From assembly GCF_000016125.1 (NCBI RefSeq), contig NC_009135.1:1674001-1738000 (forward strand): a stretch of DNA of 64,000 nucleotides. Direction: 5' to 3'. The DNA is from Methanococcus maripaludis C5 (lineage in GTDB: Archaea > AGJL01 > Methanococci > Methanococcales > Methanococcaceae). Below the pieces are notes generated by a model that saw only the letters and a list, made by a program, of their open reading frames with translations, made no database searches and was not told the origin of the DNA. Position 1 is the stretch's first letter. Each line of letters starts with the position of its first letter. A program made the position numbers and the translations under genes. Positions 1-10,508 of the stretch are shown here, piece after piece.

Positions 1-242
1 GAGTTATCAAAATATGCTCTCGAAATTTCAAATACTGCCATTGTAGCTATCGAAAATCCAATAACTGGAACAATACTATCTGTATTCAATGTTTTCAATG
101 CAATTTCCAAAAGTACGTATGTATTAAGGGTACACATCAATACAATAATCATGTAGTATCCTGTCATGGATTTTGATATTTTGGTAAACACATAACCTAT
201 TATACCGGAAATTAACACAAGGAGTAATGTTTGATAATCCAT
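1..242 (-). CDS. Membrane protein of unknown function (partial, C-terminus beyond the left edge)
   Basis: An open frame starts at an ATG at 242 on the reverse strand, preceded by AGGA at a normal distance, and runs off the left edge without a stop, so only about 80 N-terminal residues are visible. They contain hydrophobic segments at about residues 4-20 and 28-50 and a third weaker one near 60-75, with a short basic stretch (TKISKS) after the first. This looks like a small multi-pass membrane protein. I do not recognise the family. It is divergent from the DHH gene at 376. Confidence 0.6.
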   Translation of the reverse strand, partial: MDYQTLLLVLISGIIGYVFTKISKSMTGYYMIIVLMCTLNTYVLLEIALKTLNTDSIVPVIGFSIATMAVFEISRAYFDN

Positions 243-375
243 AAATATTCCTGCAATGGTTTTTTAAGGGTCAATGATAGATATATATTAATTTTATATT
301 ATATAAATGGTACTCTCACGAGTTTTGAGTTTTAAACGTTTAAATTATGTTTTATTTTGGAATAACGGTGCTGTA

Positions 376-1779
376 ATGGAATATTTAATTAATTTAAAAA
401 AAGCAGTTAAATTACTTAGAAAAAATCGGGATAAAAAAATACTAGTCTGTACTCACATCGATACAGACGGTATAAATTCCAGAATTATTTTAGAAAAAGT
501 GCTTGAAAGATTGAATATTGGGGCGGAATTTCTATTTTTAAGGCAGATTGATTATGGAACAGTTGATACAATTCCATTTGATAATGATTTAATAATATTT
601 GCAGACCTTGGAAGCGGTCAAATCGATTTAATAAATGAAAAGTTAAAAGAAATCTCCAAAAAACCAAAAATAATTATTTTAGACCACCACCTGATTTCAA
701 ATGAAAAAATCCCTGAAAATATTGTAAATGTAAACCCCCACAACAACGGAATTGACGGCGGGAAAGAAATTTGCGGTGCTGGAGTTTGCTACCTTTTTGC
801 AAAGATATGTGATCCCCGATTTACTGATCTTGCAAAATATGCAGTTTTAGGGGCTGTTGGGGATGTTCAAAGTCTTGAAGGAAATTTAATTGGATTGAAT
901 AGGGATGTAATTTTAAAAGATGCAATTAAATCTGGCGATATTTCGGTAAGTCCTGATTTACAGTTTTACGGGAAGCATACGAGGCCGCTTTTTACTTCGA
1001 TTAAATATTTCACCGACGTTAGAACCGATCTTACCGATAACGACTCTCGAATAATTAACTTTATAAACAATGTAAACAGAAAGCACGGAACCGATATAAT
1101 TCCAAAAAATTACCTGTGTGAGCTCACATTTGAAGAAAAAAAGATCATGGGAACTGAGTTTTTACACAAATGCAGTCGATATATTCCTCCTGCATGGCGA
1201 ATACACCTTCCAAAAGTTATTTTTGGGGAAAGTTATGAGTTAACAAATGAAGAATTTAAATCGAATCTGAAGAATCTGGAAGAATTTTCAACCTGTATAA
1301 ATGGATGTTCGAGATACGATGAATATGAAGTTCCTCTGGAAGTTTTAAAAGGGGATCGGGATAAAAACTACAGTAAAATGCTTAGAATGCTTAAAAAACA
1401 CAAAAGAAATCTTGCAGGTTCGATGGATTTTTTAAGGAATGAAGTTGAAATAGTTCAGAAGGAAAATTTCCAGTACTTTAAAGTTGATAAAAATGCAATA
1501 AAAGGAAACATCGTTGGAATTGTTGCAGGAATGAGTTATTCTCTTGAAAAGGTTGACTGGAAAAAGCCAATTTTTGCAGTTTCCGAGGTAGATGGGGGAT
1601 ACAAGGTTTCAGCAAGATGTCCAAAGCTTTTATCCTTTGCACAAGATATTAATCTTGCAACTGCGATAAACTACGCTTCTAAAAAGGTTGGTGGAAGTGG
1701 CGGCGGACACAAATTCGCCTGTGGGGCTTATATCCCAGAAATTGGAGATTTTGTTAAATATCTCGAAGAAAAATTATAA
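376..1779 (+). CDS. DHH-family phosphoesterase, archaeal RecJ-like single-strand nuclease
   Basis: About 467 residues. The N-terminal DHH domain carries HIDTDG (about residues 27-32), ADLGSG and the DHH triad (about 103-105); the C-terminus carries the DHHA1 signature [10 protein letters not shown]. These are the Mn-binding and substrate-binding motifs of RecJ-type nucleases and related phosphodiesterases. Archaeal members include GINS-associated nucleases and replisome-linked RecJ homologues; which subgroup this one belongs to cannot be decided by eye. An in-frame ATG at 307 would add 23 residues, but the ATG at 376 has a GGTG six bases upstream and brings the domain close to the N-terminus, so I prefer it. 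A TATA-like stretch lies near 280-303. Confidence 0.85.
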   Translation: MEYLINLKKAVKLLRKNRDKKILVCTHIDTDGINSRIILEKVLERLNIGAEFLFLRQIDYGTVDTIPFDNDLIIFADLGSGQIDLINEKLKEISKKPKIIILDHHLISNEKIPENIVNVNPHNNGIDGGKEICGAGVCYLFAKICDPRFTDLAKYAVLGAVGDVQSLEGNLIGLNRDVILKDAIKSGDISVSPDLQFYGKHTRPLFTSIKYFTDVRTDLTDNDSRIINFINNVNRKHGTDIIPKNYLCELTFEEKKIMGTEFLHKCSRYIPPAWRIHLPKVIFGESYELTNEEFKSNLKNLEEFSTCINGCSRYDEYEVPLEVLKGDRDKNYSKMLRMLKKHKRNLAGSMDFLRNEVEIVQKENFQYFKVDKNAIKGNIVGIVAGMSYSLEKVDWKKPIFAVSEVDGGYKVSARCPKLLSFAQDINLATAINYASKKVGGSGGGHKFACGAYIPEIGDFVKYLEEKL

Positions 1780-1812
1780 TTTAGATTAAAGTGAAGATTT
1801 GTAGGTAAAAAT

Positions 1813-3099
1813 ATGTTCAAAGAAGACACAAAATTTGCATCACTATATGAAATAAAGGTTTTAAATGAATTAACTGGAAAAAACTTCCAAGAAGATGATT
1901 TAATCCTTTTAGAAAAGCTTTCTGGAGTAGATTATAGAAAAAGGGTTTACGTTTCAGAAGATCAAATCGGAACACTCGAGTTTGATTTACTGGATTTAAC
2001 GTGGAAGTTTATCCCTTCTCCCCTTTATTATATGATCGAAGATCCAAAAATCTCCTTAAAATATACTAAAAAACGGCTTAAAGGAAAATATATTAAAGAA
2101 GAACTTCTGGAAAACCCCGAAGAATTAAATGAAGTCTTAAAAGATGATTTTGAATATATTGGGGTAAAAATTGGAGATTTTTTGGGAGTTGGCGTTAGAA
2201 AAGAGGATCGGGTAAAAGTAAAAGATCTTTCAAGGAAAAAAGAACTCGATTTTCAAAAGATTTCTGATTATTTAGAATATAATAAAGGAAATCTTGACGA
2301 AATGGTTGAATATTCAATAGAAATCCTTCAAGATACTGTCGAAAAATATAAAAGAAAGGGATATGCAATAAACGCATCTTTTAGCGGTGGAAAGGACAGT
2401 GCAGTATCTACATTACTTTCTAAAGAAGTTATTCCTGATCTAGATGTTGTATTTATTGATACCGGTTTAGAATATCCTGAAACCCTAAATTATGTAAAAG
2501 ATTTTGCAAAAAAATATGATATAAACTTAGATACTGTAGATGGGAATAATTTCTGGGACAATCTTGAAAAAGAAGGTATTCCTACGAAAGATAATCGATG
2601 GTGTAACAGTGCATGTAAACTCATGCCTTTGAAAAGATACTTAAAAAAGAAATATGGAAACAAGAAAGTTCTTACAATCGACGGTACAAGAAAATACGAA
2701 AGTTTTACCCGTGCAAATTTAGACTATAAAAGAAAAAGTGGATTTATCGACTTCCAGACAAATTTATTTCCAATTCTCGACTGGAATTCTCTTGATATCT
2801 GGAGTTACATATTTTCAAATGATATCTTATACAATCCGATGTATGACAAAGGCTTTGAAAGAATCGGCTGTTATTTATGCCCTTCAGCATTAAACAGTGA
2901 ATTTTTAAGGGTAAAAGAACTTCATCCCGACTACTTTGAAAGATGGGTCAAATATCTTAAAAAGTACTTCCCGGAAAGCGAAGTATTAAGGGGATTCTGG
3001 AGATGGGATGAACTTCCGCCAAAAATGATCGAGCTCGAGGAAGATATGGGCGTAGATATCGAAAAAAAGAAACGATTAAAAAGAATTACTCAACTGTAA
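1813..3099 (+). CDS. PAPS-reductase-family PP-loop protein (archaeal sulfurtransferase-like)
   Basis: 428 residues. A family-specific N-terminal region of about 180 residues precedes an adenine-nucleotide alpha-hydrolase domain with the PP-loop SGGKDS at residues 191-196. Two cysteine clusters follow (CNSAC near 268 and GCYLC near 355), which could bind an iron-sulfur cluster or zinc or act in sulfur transfer. The domain is that of phosphoadenosine phosphosulfate reductases. Methanococci use sulfide as sulfur source and have no classical sulfate assimilation, so a role in sulfur transfer or RNA modification is more likely than PAPS reduction (inference). It lies 33 bases after the DHH gene and overlaps the convergent glmS 3' end by 14 bases. 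Confidence 0.8.
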   Translation: MFKEDTKFASLYEIKVLNELTGKNFQEDDLILLEKLSGVDYRKRVYVSEDQIGTLEFDLLDLTWKFIPSPLYYMIEDPKISLKYTKKRLKGKYIKEELLENPEELNEVLKDDFEYIGVKIGDFLGVGVRKEDRVKVKDLSRKKELDFQKISDYLEYNKGNLDEMVEYSIEILQDTVEKYKRKGYAINASFSGGKDSAVSTLLSKEVIPDLDVVFIDTGLEYPETLNYVKDFAKKYDINLDTVDGNNFWDNLEKEGIPTKDNRWCNSACKLMPLKRYLKKKYGNKKVLTIDGTRKYESFTRANLDYKRKSGFIDFQTNLFPILDWNSLDIWSYIFSNDILYNPMYDKGFERIGCYLCPSALNSEFLRVKELHPDYFERWVKYLKKYFPESEVLRGFWRWDELPPKMIELEEDMGVDIEKKKRLKRITQL

Positions 3100-4885
3100 C
3101 ACTTTTTGCAAGCCCTCGTGGCTTATCCACATCTCTTTTTAATTCAACGGCTTTGTAGTATGCTAAAAGTTGGCAAGCTGGTGCGTAAACAAAAGGACTT
3201 ACCTCTTCAATTACATCTGGAACTTTTATTGAATATTTTAAATTGTCTTCAACCGGTGAAATTCCGATGATTTTGCCATTCCTTGCTTTTATTTCTTCCA
3301 CATTTGAAAGAACGGAACTTAAAAGTTCAGATTTTGAAGGTGGGATTAGTGCAACAGTATCCATATTTTCATCAATCAAAGAAATAGTTCCGTGTTTTAA
3401 AAATCCGCTGCTCATTCCTTCAGCATGTAAATAGGTTATTTCTTTGAATTTCAAAGCCCCTTCAAGGGCATTTGCAAGATTAATCCCTTTTGAAATAAAA
3501 AGATAGTTTTTAGCGGTTAATTCTTTTGCAATTTTTGAGATATTTTCTTTTTCATCCAAAACTTTTGAAATATAATTCGGAATATTTAGTAATTCTTTTT
3601 CAAAAATATCCATATTTTTTCCGATAATTTTACCATATTCAATGAATAACCGGTATAAAATAACAAGCTGTGACATGAATGTTTTTGTTGCGCAAACTGC
3701 AATTTCTAGGCCCGAACCCATCATTATTGTGATGTCTGCTTCTCTTGTTGCAGTACTTCCAAGTACGTTTACTATGGTTGCAGTTTTTGCACCCTTTTCT
3801 TTAGCGTATTTGATTGCTTTCATGGTGTCGTATGTTTCACCGCTTTGGGTTATCCCAATAACCAAAGTTTTCTCATCAACAATTCCCTTTATTAAAAATT
3901 CAGACGAATCGAGTGGAATAACTAATTTATTTAATCCTGAGAACCAGTATTCCGCAACCATTGCAGCATGAAGTGAAGTGCCCATTGCGGTGATGTATAT
4001 TTTATCACATTTTTCAATTTCACTTGCAAGTTTTTCAATTTCAGGTTTTGAAATTTTCATCGAATTTTTTAAAATTACGGGTTCTTCCATAATTTCTTTT
4101 AACATGAAGTGGTCGTAACCTTCCTTTTCAGCACTTTCCATGTCCCACTGAAGTTCAATGGTATCTCTTTCAACCTTTTTTCCATCATTTAAGACTTCAA
4201 TATCTATTTTTTCGTCTTCTTTTCTTAAAATTACAATATCGCGATCATTTAGTGGCATTGCAAGTTTAGTATATTCTAAAAATGCCGAAATATCGCTTCC
4301 AATAAAGCATTCATCATTTTTTATCCCTAAAATTAGCGGACTTTCGTTCCTAACTCCAATCAATGTTTTCGGAAAAGTCTGATTTAAAATTAAAAGTGCA
4401 TAAGTTCCTTTAAGTTTTCCAATTGCATTTTTAATTGCATCAATGTAGTTATTTTCAGTTAATTCTTCAAAATTTTTCAGTTCTTCTTCAATTAAGTGCG
4501 GGATAACCTCAGTATCTGTTTCAGATCTGAAAAAGTGGCCTTTTGAAATTAAAAATTCTTTTAATTCGCGATAATTTGAAATGATTCCATTGTGCGCAAC
4601 GCAGATTTTTTCGCTACAATCATGGTGGGGATGTGCATTATTTTTTGTGATTCCACCATGTGTCGCCCACCTGCTATGTCCTATACCAATAAATCCAGTC
4701 ATTTCATTAAAATTTTCTTTTTTGGAAACTTCTAGAACTTTTCCTGTATTTTTTTTAAGTTTAATCGTATCATCAATAGTCGCAATTCCGCAGCTATCAT
4801 ATCCCCTATATTCTAGCCTTTTTAAACCATTCAATAGTATCTTCGAAGCCCTTTCATTTCCGATATATCCGATAATTCCACACAT
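3086..4885 (-). CDS. glmS: Glutamine--fructose-6-phosphate aminotransferase (isomerizing)
   Basis: 599 residues. Makes glucosamine-6-phosphate from fructose-6-phosphate and glutamine, the entry to UDP-GlcNAc and the amino-sugars used on glycoproteins. The start is fixed by chemistry: the catalytic Cys must directly follow Met, and MCGIIGYIG begins at the ATG at 4885 with GGGTG upstream. A longer in-frame extension to 4924 would bury that cysteine. Class II glutaminase domain (residues 1 to about 220, with RGYDSCGIA and HSRWATHGG), then two SIS domains (GTSLHAAMVAEYW, QSGETYDT). The C-terminus ends in KPRGLAKSVTVE, the usual GlmS tail. Its UDP-sugar products would feed archaellin N-glycans made for the operon at 7-17 kb (inference). 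Confidence 0.97.
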   Translation of the reverse strand: MCGIIGYIGNERASKILLNGLKRLEYRGYDSCGIATIDDTIKLKKNTGKVLEVSKKENFNEMTGFIGIGHSRWATHGGITKNNAHPHHDCSEKICVAHNGIISNYRELKEFLISKGHFFRSETDTEVIPHLIEEELKNFEELTENNYIDAIKNAIGKLKGTYALLILNQTFPKTLIGVRNESPLILGIKNDECFIGSDISAFLEYTKLAMPLNDRDIVILRKEDEKIDIEVLNDGKKVERDTIELQWDMESAEKEGYDHFMLKEIMEEPVILKNSMKISKPEIEKLASEIEKCDKIYITAMGTSLHAAMVAEYWFSGLNKLVIPLDSSEFLIKGIVDEKTLVIGITQSGETYDTMKAIKYAKEKGAKTATIVNVLGSTATREADITIMMGSGLEIAVCATKTFMSQLVILYRLFIEYGKIIGKNMDIFEKELLNIPNYISKVLDEKENISKIAKELTAKNYLFISKGINLANALEGALKFKEITYLHAEGMSSGFLKHGTISLIDENMDTVALIPPSKSELLSSVLSNVEEIKARNGKIIGISPVEDNLKYSIKVPDVIEEVSPFVYAPACQLLAYYKAVELKRDVDKPRGLAKSVTVE

Positions 4886-4995
4886 ATAAACACCCGTAAT
4901 TTTCGACTGAAATCTATTTGACATTGTTTATATAATATAATTTCGATTATTATAGTTAGTACTATTTATTCAATCTTATTATTGGTGATTTTTTC

Positions 4996-5433
4996 ATGAA
5001 AAAAATAACATTAATTGGTAGCGAGCTTGCAAAAACCGGAAATGAGTTTATTTATCTTGGGCCACTCGAAGAATGTGAACCTTGTAGATTTAAAAGAATA
5101 TGTCATAATAACTTGGAAGTCGGGACGAGATACAAAATAGTAAGCGTTCGATCTGCAAATCACCCCTGTACAGTCCATGAAAACGGAGTTAAAGTGGTAG
5201 AAGTAATGCCGGCAGAATTTACAATAATAATCGAGTCTAAAAAAGCTCTCGAAGGGGTAACTTTAACGCATTCGGATATTCATTGTGACAGGGTATGCTG
5301 TGAAAATTATCTTGCATGCCATCCAGAAGGAATATCTGGAAAATACCGGGTTTCTTCAATACTTCCTGAAAAAGTAGAATGTAAAAAAGGAAATTCTCTT
5401 AAAAAAATTTCAATAGTTCCGGTTCAGCAGTAA
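4996..5433 (+). CDS. UPF0179 family cysteine-rich protein
   Basis: 145 residues, matching the size and motifs of UPF0179, an archaeal family of unknown function. It has nine cysteines in two clusters, [10 protein letters not shown] at about residues 29-38 and [12 protein letters not shown] at about 95-106, plus single Cys near 56 and 127. The arrangement suggests a metal or iron-sulfur site. The ATG at 4996 starts [11 protein letters not shown]. It is divergent from glmS and ends five bases before the convergent TIM-barrel gene. The biochemical role is not known to me. Confidence 0.85.
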
Positions 5434-5437
5434 TTTT

Positions 5438-6259
5438 CTACAATTCTTCATAATTCTTTTTTAAAATAACTGCATCATATTCTAATCTCGGACTTTCACA
5501 AATAACTGTTCCAGAACATTCAAAATCTTTTAGGGCTTTTAATACATCCATATAATTAAATTCAGAATTTAAAATCGGAAAATGCTTTTTTTCGCCCCCT
5601 TTTCCAAAATCAATTCCCGAAATGTGAATGTGCATATCTTTAATTCCTTTTTTTCCAAGATTATTTTCAAGTTTTGTTAGAATATTACAAAATGAATTAT
5701 AATCATTTATTTTTCCAAGACTTCGTGCATAAACATGCGAAAAGTCAATGCAGAGCATTATATCAATTTCACTCGATAAATGGATTAATTCGTCAACGCT
5801 TCCAAACTGCGAGATTTTTCCGGTAGTTTCGGGTCTTAATACGGCATTTATTTTATTTTTATCCATTATTTCAAGTATTTTTTGAATATTTGTTTTTATT
5901 TTTTCATAAACTAATTTCTGATCCTGTTTTAAGTAAAAACCAGAATGAAAAACAACATTTTTATTTTCAGAATTTTTTTTGTTGAATATGTGAATGATTT
6001 TTGCAGAATCAACGATTCTTTTAATACTGGATTCGATTTTTTCAAGTTCTTTTGCATTTAAATTAATGTAATATGGGGCATGTGCACTGAGCGTAATTTC
6101 AAGATTTTTTGCCAAAGTTTCCGCTTTTTCACTTTTTAAGTTAACCCCTCGAACAAATTCGAGTTCCATTGCATCAAGGTTAATTTTTTTTAGATATTCA
6201 AGTGCATTTTCGGTACTTTTCGCATTTATCGGGATTCCTGCGGTTCCAAATTTTAACAT
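5438..6259 (-). CDS. Xylose-isomerase-like TIM-barrel protein, endonuclease IV (Nfo) homologue
   Basis: 273 residues. The fold signature of AP endonuclease family 2 is visible: MLKFGTAGIP at strand 1, SAHAPYYINL at about 58-67 (Nfo-type HAPY), VVFHSGFYL at about 101, RPETTGK (metal-ligand Glu), DFSHVYAR at about 171 and HIHISGIDFG at about 210, then a glutamate near the end (VICESP). Those His, Glu and Asp positions are the trinuclear zinc ligands of endonuclease IV. The family also includes sugar isomerases, so DNA repair is likely but not certain. The ATG at 6259 is the natural start of the barrel. Confidence 0.75.
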   Translation of the reverse strand: MLKFGTAGIPINAKSTENALEYLKKINLDAMELEFVRGVNLKSEKAETLAKNLEITLSAHAPYYINLNAKELEKIESSIKRIVDSAKIIHIFNKKNSENKNVVFHSGFYLKQDQKLVYEKIKTNIQKILEIMDKNKINAVLRPETTGKISQFGSVDELIHLSSEIDIMLCIDFSHVYARSLGKINDYNSFCNILTKLENNLGKKGIKDMHIHISGIDFGKGGEKKHFPILNSEFNYMDVLKALKDFECSGTVICESPRLEYDAVILKKNYEEL

Positions 6260-6331
6260 TTTATCACATTTAGAAGTATTAACCTATTTATCTAAGTTTA
6301 TAGCTATATACTTTATAATGTAGGTGAAGAC

Positions 6332-7168
6332 ATGGGCATAAAAGCATATTTTGAATTAATCAGGTTAAATAATTGTTTGATGGCATCTTTTGGAGCATTT
6401 ATCGGAGGTTTGATTGCATCTTATTTCAATCTAGAAATGGTTAATAATTTAATCTTCGCATCGATAGTCGTTTTTTTAGTTTGCGGGTTTGGAAATGCAT
6501 TAAATGACATTTATGATTTAAAAATTGATAGAATAAACAAACCCGAACGGCCAATTCCTTCAAAAAGAATTTCACTAACTAATGCAAGAATATTTTCGTA
6601 CCTGTTAGTATTTACAGGTTTATGTATATCATTGTTTAACATAACCTGCTTTTTAATGGCAGTTTTAAATTCGATAGTACTCCAACAGTATGCGAGTACG
6701 TACAAAAAAAATAAGATAATTGGAAATTTAATTGTGGCCTATTTAACGGGTTCAGTATTTATTTTTGGAGGAATTGCTGTTGGAAATATCGATGTTACAA
6801 TAATGCTCTTTTTATGCGCATTATTTGCAATGTGGTCTCGAGAAATAATTAAGGACTACGAGGATATCGAAGGGGATATTCAGGAAAAAGTAATTTCAAT
6901 TCCGATAAAATGCGGTGAAAATTCGATATACATTGCTGCACTTTTACTCGTTTTTGCAGTATTATTAAGTTCTTTACCTTATTTGTTTGGATTTTTCGGA
7001 ATATATTACCTAATTTCAGTAGTATTTTGTGATCTATTATTCTTAATCGGAATATTCCCTCTCTTAATAAATCCCTCAAGAAGGGGGGCAAAAAATGCTT
7101 CAAGAAATATAAAAATAGTAACAAATTTGGTTTTAGTAGCTTTCGTAATTGGATCATTCTTTAAATAA
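6332..7168 (+). CDS. Digeranylgeranylglyceryl phosphate synthase (UbiA family)
   Basis: 278 residues, integral membrane prenyltransferase that adds the second geranylgeranyl chain to geranylgeranylglyceryl phosphate, forming the archaeal diether core. The first Asp-rich motif is NDIYDLKIDRINKPERPIPS (about residues 58-77), the second is in KDYEDIEGD (about 177-185); both bind Mg-diphosphate in UbiA enzymes. About eight to nine hydrophobic segments are visible. RBS GTGA precedes the ATG. It is convergent with flaJ, separated by four bases. UbiA paralogues make other prenylated compounds, but size and motif spacing fit DGGGP synthase. Confidence 0.88.
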   Translation: MGIKAYFELIRLNNCLMASFGAFIGGLIASYFNLEMVNNLIFASIVVFLVCGFGNALNDIYDLKIDRINKPERPIPSKRISLTNARIFSYLLVFTGLCISLFNITCFLMAVLNSIVLQQYASTYKKNKIIGNLIVAYLTGSVFIFGGIAVGNIDVTIMLFLCALFAMWSREIIKDYEDIEGDIQEKVISIPIKCGENSIYIAALLLVFAVLLSSLPYLFGFFGIYYLISVVFCDLLFLIGIFPLLINPSRRGAKNASRNIKIVTNLVLVAFVIGSFFK

Positions 7169-7172
7169 CTAG

Positions 7173-8849
7173 TTAAATTGGAAGACTCGTTCCAAGAAGG
7201 CTTCCGGTTGTAACTTCAGTAACATATCCTACAATCGATGCAATCCAGAGCATTATCACAAAATGCATAAGTGAAACCTGATAATGCCCACCATCCATTA
7301 ATTTTATCAAGTATCCTGAAACAACTGAATAAATTACGAGTACGCCGTATATTAGATATGTTATAAGTGCGAAATCGTCAGGAGTTATCATATTTACCAG
7401 TGAAATCATTGTATCTGGTATATCAAGGGTTGTATAAAGGCCATTAACCATGTTTGCAACCCCTGCTGAGGCATAGAGTGTAAGTGCCATACCTCCCGAT
7501 AAACCATACATGATTCCGGAGAATTGGCTAACACTTTGATATTTCGATCTCCTCAAGTTAATTATTTTACGAAAGTTTTTTCCAATCATATGGGCAGCAA
7601 GACCTGCATTTCCCCCTAAAAAGGTACATCGCTCAAACATTTCGGAAAACAGCTGTATCATGTAGCTACATGTATCGTATCCGAAGTATCGCCATGCTTT
7701 TTGACTGTTTACCCTAATTGATACTCTTTTGTAAAGCCCCTCCAAATCTTTCGTTAAGGGTCCAAAGTCGTTTGATGATAAGTATTCCAATGAATCAGTC
7801 ATACCTCCACCTTTTGCGCTAACAGAATCCCCTAGTGATCTTAAAAAATCAGGAAAGTTGAATTCCTTCCTAATTACAATATTTTCTTCACGTTGTGCAA
7901 AGTATCCTCCGACAGCAAGTGGCGTCATCCCTAGTGCAAAAAGTATTTGGTAAGGTATTTTCATTATTTGGGGTATTTCCCCGATAAATTTACCTCCTAA
8001 CAAAAACAAAGTAAGTATTGCAGTTCCAATAATGGATATTATTAACCACTTTTTTAATTTCAGGTCTATTTTGGTTGGTTTTTCCCCCGTATGCCATAAA
8101 CGATCATAAGGAAGTTTACTTTTTATTGCATAAACTAGGATGACTTCGATCAATATAAAACCCAAAAGGGCAACTGTAACCATTGTTACGAAGTCATAAG
8201 GAAGTAAAAATGGTGCAATTATCGCAAAAGTTACGAAAAATGATACGGATGTCACAGCGCTTACGTACATTTCTTTAAAGGTATCCAAGCTGTAAATTGC
8301 CCGCTTATAAAATTCACCGTAGTCTTCCATAACTACATCCTGTTCCCCACTTAAAAACTCTTTTAAGTCCTGACCACTGTCGATAGAGTATGCCATACGA
8401 TCTAAAAAATCGCCGAACTGGCTACTCGGGGATCGATTTGCTAAAAATCGACAAGATTCTGCAAGTGACTGATTCCATCTTTTAATCAATACAAAGATTT
8501 TATGTGATTCATTTGCTAGTTGCCCCAATTCTTCTTTTTCGGTTGCCAAAAGGTTCATTAATTCTTTTCTATCCAAATCAGTGATTGAAAGAACTCCAAA
8601 TTTAGTAATGAATATATGGAGTCGTTCGTTTATTTTTTGACGCTGCGAATCGAGTTCAATATATGGGTAACCTATTGCACTACCCATTAGCAGTAGTGGA
8701 AGGAATAATACAACCAATCTCGTGTATCCTGAAAAATAAGTTATCCCTAGAATTAATAACAAAATTGACAATGCGGTTGCAGGAAGTATAAATTTAAGAA
8801 TGTAATCTTTTGGTTTTAATCCGACTCTTGGAAGTATATCAAAAAACAT
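7173..8849 (-). CDS. flaJ: Archaellum assembly platform membrane protein FlaJ (ArlJ)
   Basis: 558 residues, last gene of the archaellum operon. It is the polytopic membrane core of the type IV-pilus-like export machine and the partner of the FlaI ATPase. Hydrophobic clusters sit near residues 20-65 (N-terminal), 200-245, 270-320 and 440-555 (C-terminal), separated by charged cytoplasmic regions, the TadC/PilC-like layout. GGTG precedes the ATG at 8849 (MFFDILPRVGL) and the gene starts nine bases after flaI. Confidence 0.95.
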   Translation of the reverse strand: MFFDILPRVGLKPKDYILKFILPATALSILLLILGITYFSGYTRLVVLFLPLLLMGSAIGYPYIELDSQRQKINERLHIFITKFGVLSITDLDRKELMNLLATEKEELGQLANESHKIFVLIKRWNQSLAESCRFLANRSPSSQFGDFLDRMAYSIDSGQDLKEFLSGEQDVVMEDYGEFYKRAIYSLDTFKEMYVSAVTSVSFFVTFAIIAPFLLPYDFVTMVTVALLGFILIEVILVYAIKSKLPYDRLWHTGEKPTKIDLKLKKWLIISIIGTAILTLFLLGGKFIGEIPQIMKIPYQILFALGMTPLAVGGYFAQREENIVIRKEFNFPDFLRSLGDSVSAKGGGMTDSLEYLSSNDFGPLTKDLEGLYKRVSIRVNSQKAWRYFGYDTCSYMIQLFSEMFERCTFLGGNAGLAAHMIGKNFRKIINLRRSKYQSVSQFSGIMYGLSGGMALTLYASAGVANMVNGLYTTLDIPDTMISLVNMITPDDFALITYLIYGVLVIYSVVSGYLIKLMDGGHYQVSLMHFVIMLWIASIVGYVTEVTTGSLLGTSLPI

Positions 8850-8858
8850 GAAAACACC

Positions 8859-10499
8859 TTAAACCTGGAATGGCAATCCTTCCAATCCTTTTTCATAGAA
8901 ATTCCAAATGACGTCTAAAACTTCATAATAACCAAAGATTCCTCTTGCAATCATTTCTTCGAGAATCCTGACTCTTAAATCAAGTTCATCGTAAATTTCT
9001 CTCGGATCTTCATATCCTGCAACCGTTGCAATTTTATCTTCAAGAATGTAGCTGTTATTTAATCCGGTAAAATTATGAATGTCTTTTTGAGGGTCCCATT
9101 CAAATACGCCTCTTGTAATAACGCCATCAACTTCTTTGTAGTATCCTTCAATTTCTTCGACAGAAACAACCCTTCTTAAGAATTTTCCTCTTGCATAAAC
9201 TGCAAGCTGGAACAAACAGACGTTTAAGTTATCCATAAATGTTTGAGGAATGTTTATCGGTTCCCCGGTAAGCCTCTGAATCATTTTTCTAACGTCTGCA
9301 GCGTGGAACGTTGAAATTACTGGGTGACCTGTTTGCATGGCTTGGAATGCAACAGCCCCTTCTGCAGACCTGATTTCCCCTACAATGATATAATTTGGTC
9401 TTGATCTCAAAGCAGCTCTCAAAAGATCGAATAGCGTAACCCTACTCTCTTCAGGACCTCTTTCCCTAGTTAATAACTGCTGCCAAACCGGGTTTGGAGG
9501 TTTTACTTCAGAAGTATCTTCACAGGAGAATATCTTTGATTTAGGTTTAACGAATGGCAAAATTGCGTTTAGTGATGTAGTTTTTCCTGACGCAGTTTCT
9601 CCACAGATAAATATACTCATCCCGTATTCGAGGCAAAGCCAAAGGTATGCGGCAGTCTGTGCAGACATTGTACCCCAACTGATAATTTGGGTAATACTTA
9701 TTGGAACATCCGTAAATTTACGAATTGTAAATGATGGACCTTTCAATGAAACGTCTCCCGAATAAAGAATGTTTATCCTTGATCCGTCAGGCATAGAACC
9801 ATCTACAATTGGCGTAGCATCTGAAACCGGTCTACCGATTCTTTCACACATATTTTTTAAATAATTTGAAATATCTCCTTCATCTTCCCATTCAATATTT
9901 GATGGAAGCATATCGTAGATTTTATGAACTATTTGGCAGTTTTTAGCCCCAATTACGTGAATATCTTCAATATATGGGTCTCTTCTGATTGGTTCAAGAG
10001 TTCCAAGTCCGATTAAATCTCTTTTCAATAAATAGAGGAATTTCTCCCGTTCGGTTTTTGTAACGAGTATCTTTCCAGAATCTGTTATTTTTGAAAGTAA
10101 TCCTTTTTTCTTTTCGTTTTTCTGTGTGGATACCTTTGTAACCATATCGAATAATTTTGTAACAATTTTCCCAAATTCTTCATCATTTTCAGGAGTATCG
10201 CTGTAGGGGGCATATTCTAAAATTCTATCTAGGATTTCAAAGTATTTTTTTCTTTCATCCGATCCTGCTAAACGAGGTTCTATTGCGATATATCTTGTTT
10301 TTAAATTTGGTGTTCCGTAAAGGTGGATAAATATTGGATCTCCTATTGGATAAATTATATTTGGATATCTTATTTCTTTAAAATCTCTTGAAAGGCTTGG
10401 AACAAATTCGGGAACTTTCATATATGTTTTTTTAAATTTTTCAACATAGTTTTTCAAATGGGGATTATTGATCTGTGCAGTTTTGAAATCATCAGCCAT
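8859..10499 (-). CDS. flaI: Archaellum motor/assembly ATPase FlaI (ArlI)
   Basis: 546 residues, secretion-superfamily (GspE/PilB-like) hexameric ATPase that drives filament assembly and rotation. Walker A GETASGKTTS is at about residue 296, an Asp box follows (FSCEDTSEVKPP), then the Walker B region (NYIIVGEIRSAEG) and the His box (GHPVISTFHAAD). The N-terminal ~270 residues are the archaellum/pilus-specific domain. GGTGG precedes the ATG at 10499. Partners are encoded on both sides: FlaH upstream and FlaJ downstream. Confidence 0.97.
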   Translation of the reverse strand: MADDFKTAQINNPHLKNYVEKFKKTYMKVPEFVPSLSRDFKEIRYPNIIYPIGDPIFIHLYGTPNLKTRYIAIEPRLAGSDERKKYFEILDRILEYAPYSDTPENDEEFGKIVTKLFDMVTKVSTQKNEKKKGLLSKITDSGKILVTKTEREKFLYLLKRDLIGLGTLEPIRRDPYIEDIHVIGAKNCQIVHKIYDMLPSNIEWEDEGDISNYLKNMCERIGRPVSDATPIVDGSMPDGSRINILYSGDVSLKGPSFTIRKFTDVPISITQIISWGTMSAQTAAYLWLCLEYGMSIFICGETASGKTTSLNAILPFVKPKSKIFSCEDTSEVKPPNPVWQQLLTRERGPEESRVTLFDLLRAALRSRPNYIIVGEIRSAEGAVAFQAMQTGHPVISTFHAADVRKMIQRLTGEPINIPQTFMDNLNVCLFQLAVYARGKFLRRVVSVEEIEGYYKEVDGVITRGVFEWDPQKDIHNFTGLNNSYILEDKIATVAGYEDPREIYDELDLRVRILEEMIARGIFGYYEVLDVIWNFYEKGLEGLPFQV

Positions 10500-10508
10500 A
10501 TTACCACC

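Noticed and set aside
3086-4924. Longer glmS start at 4924
   Set aside because: It would place 13 residues before the catalytic N-terminal cysteine, which must be position 2.
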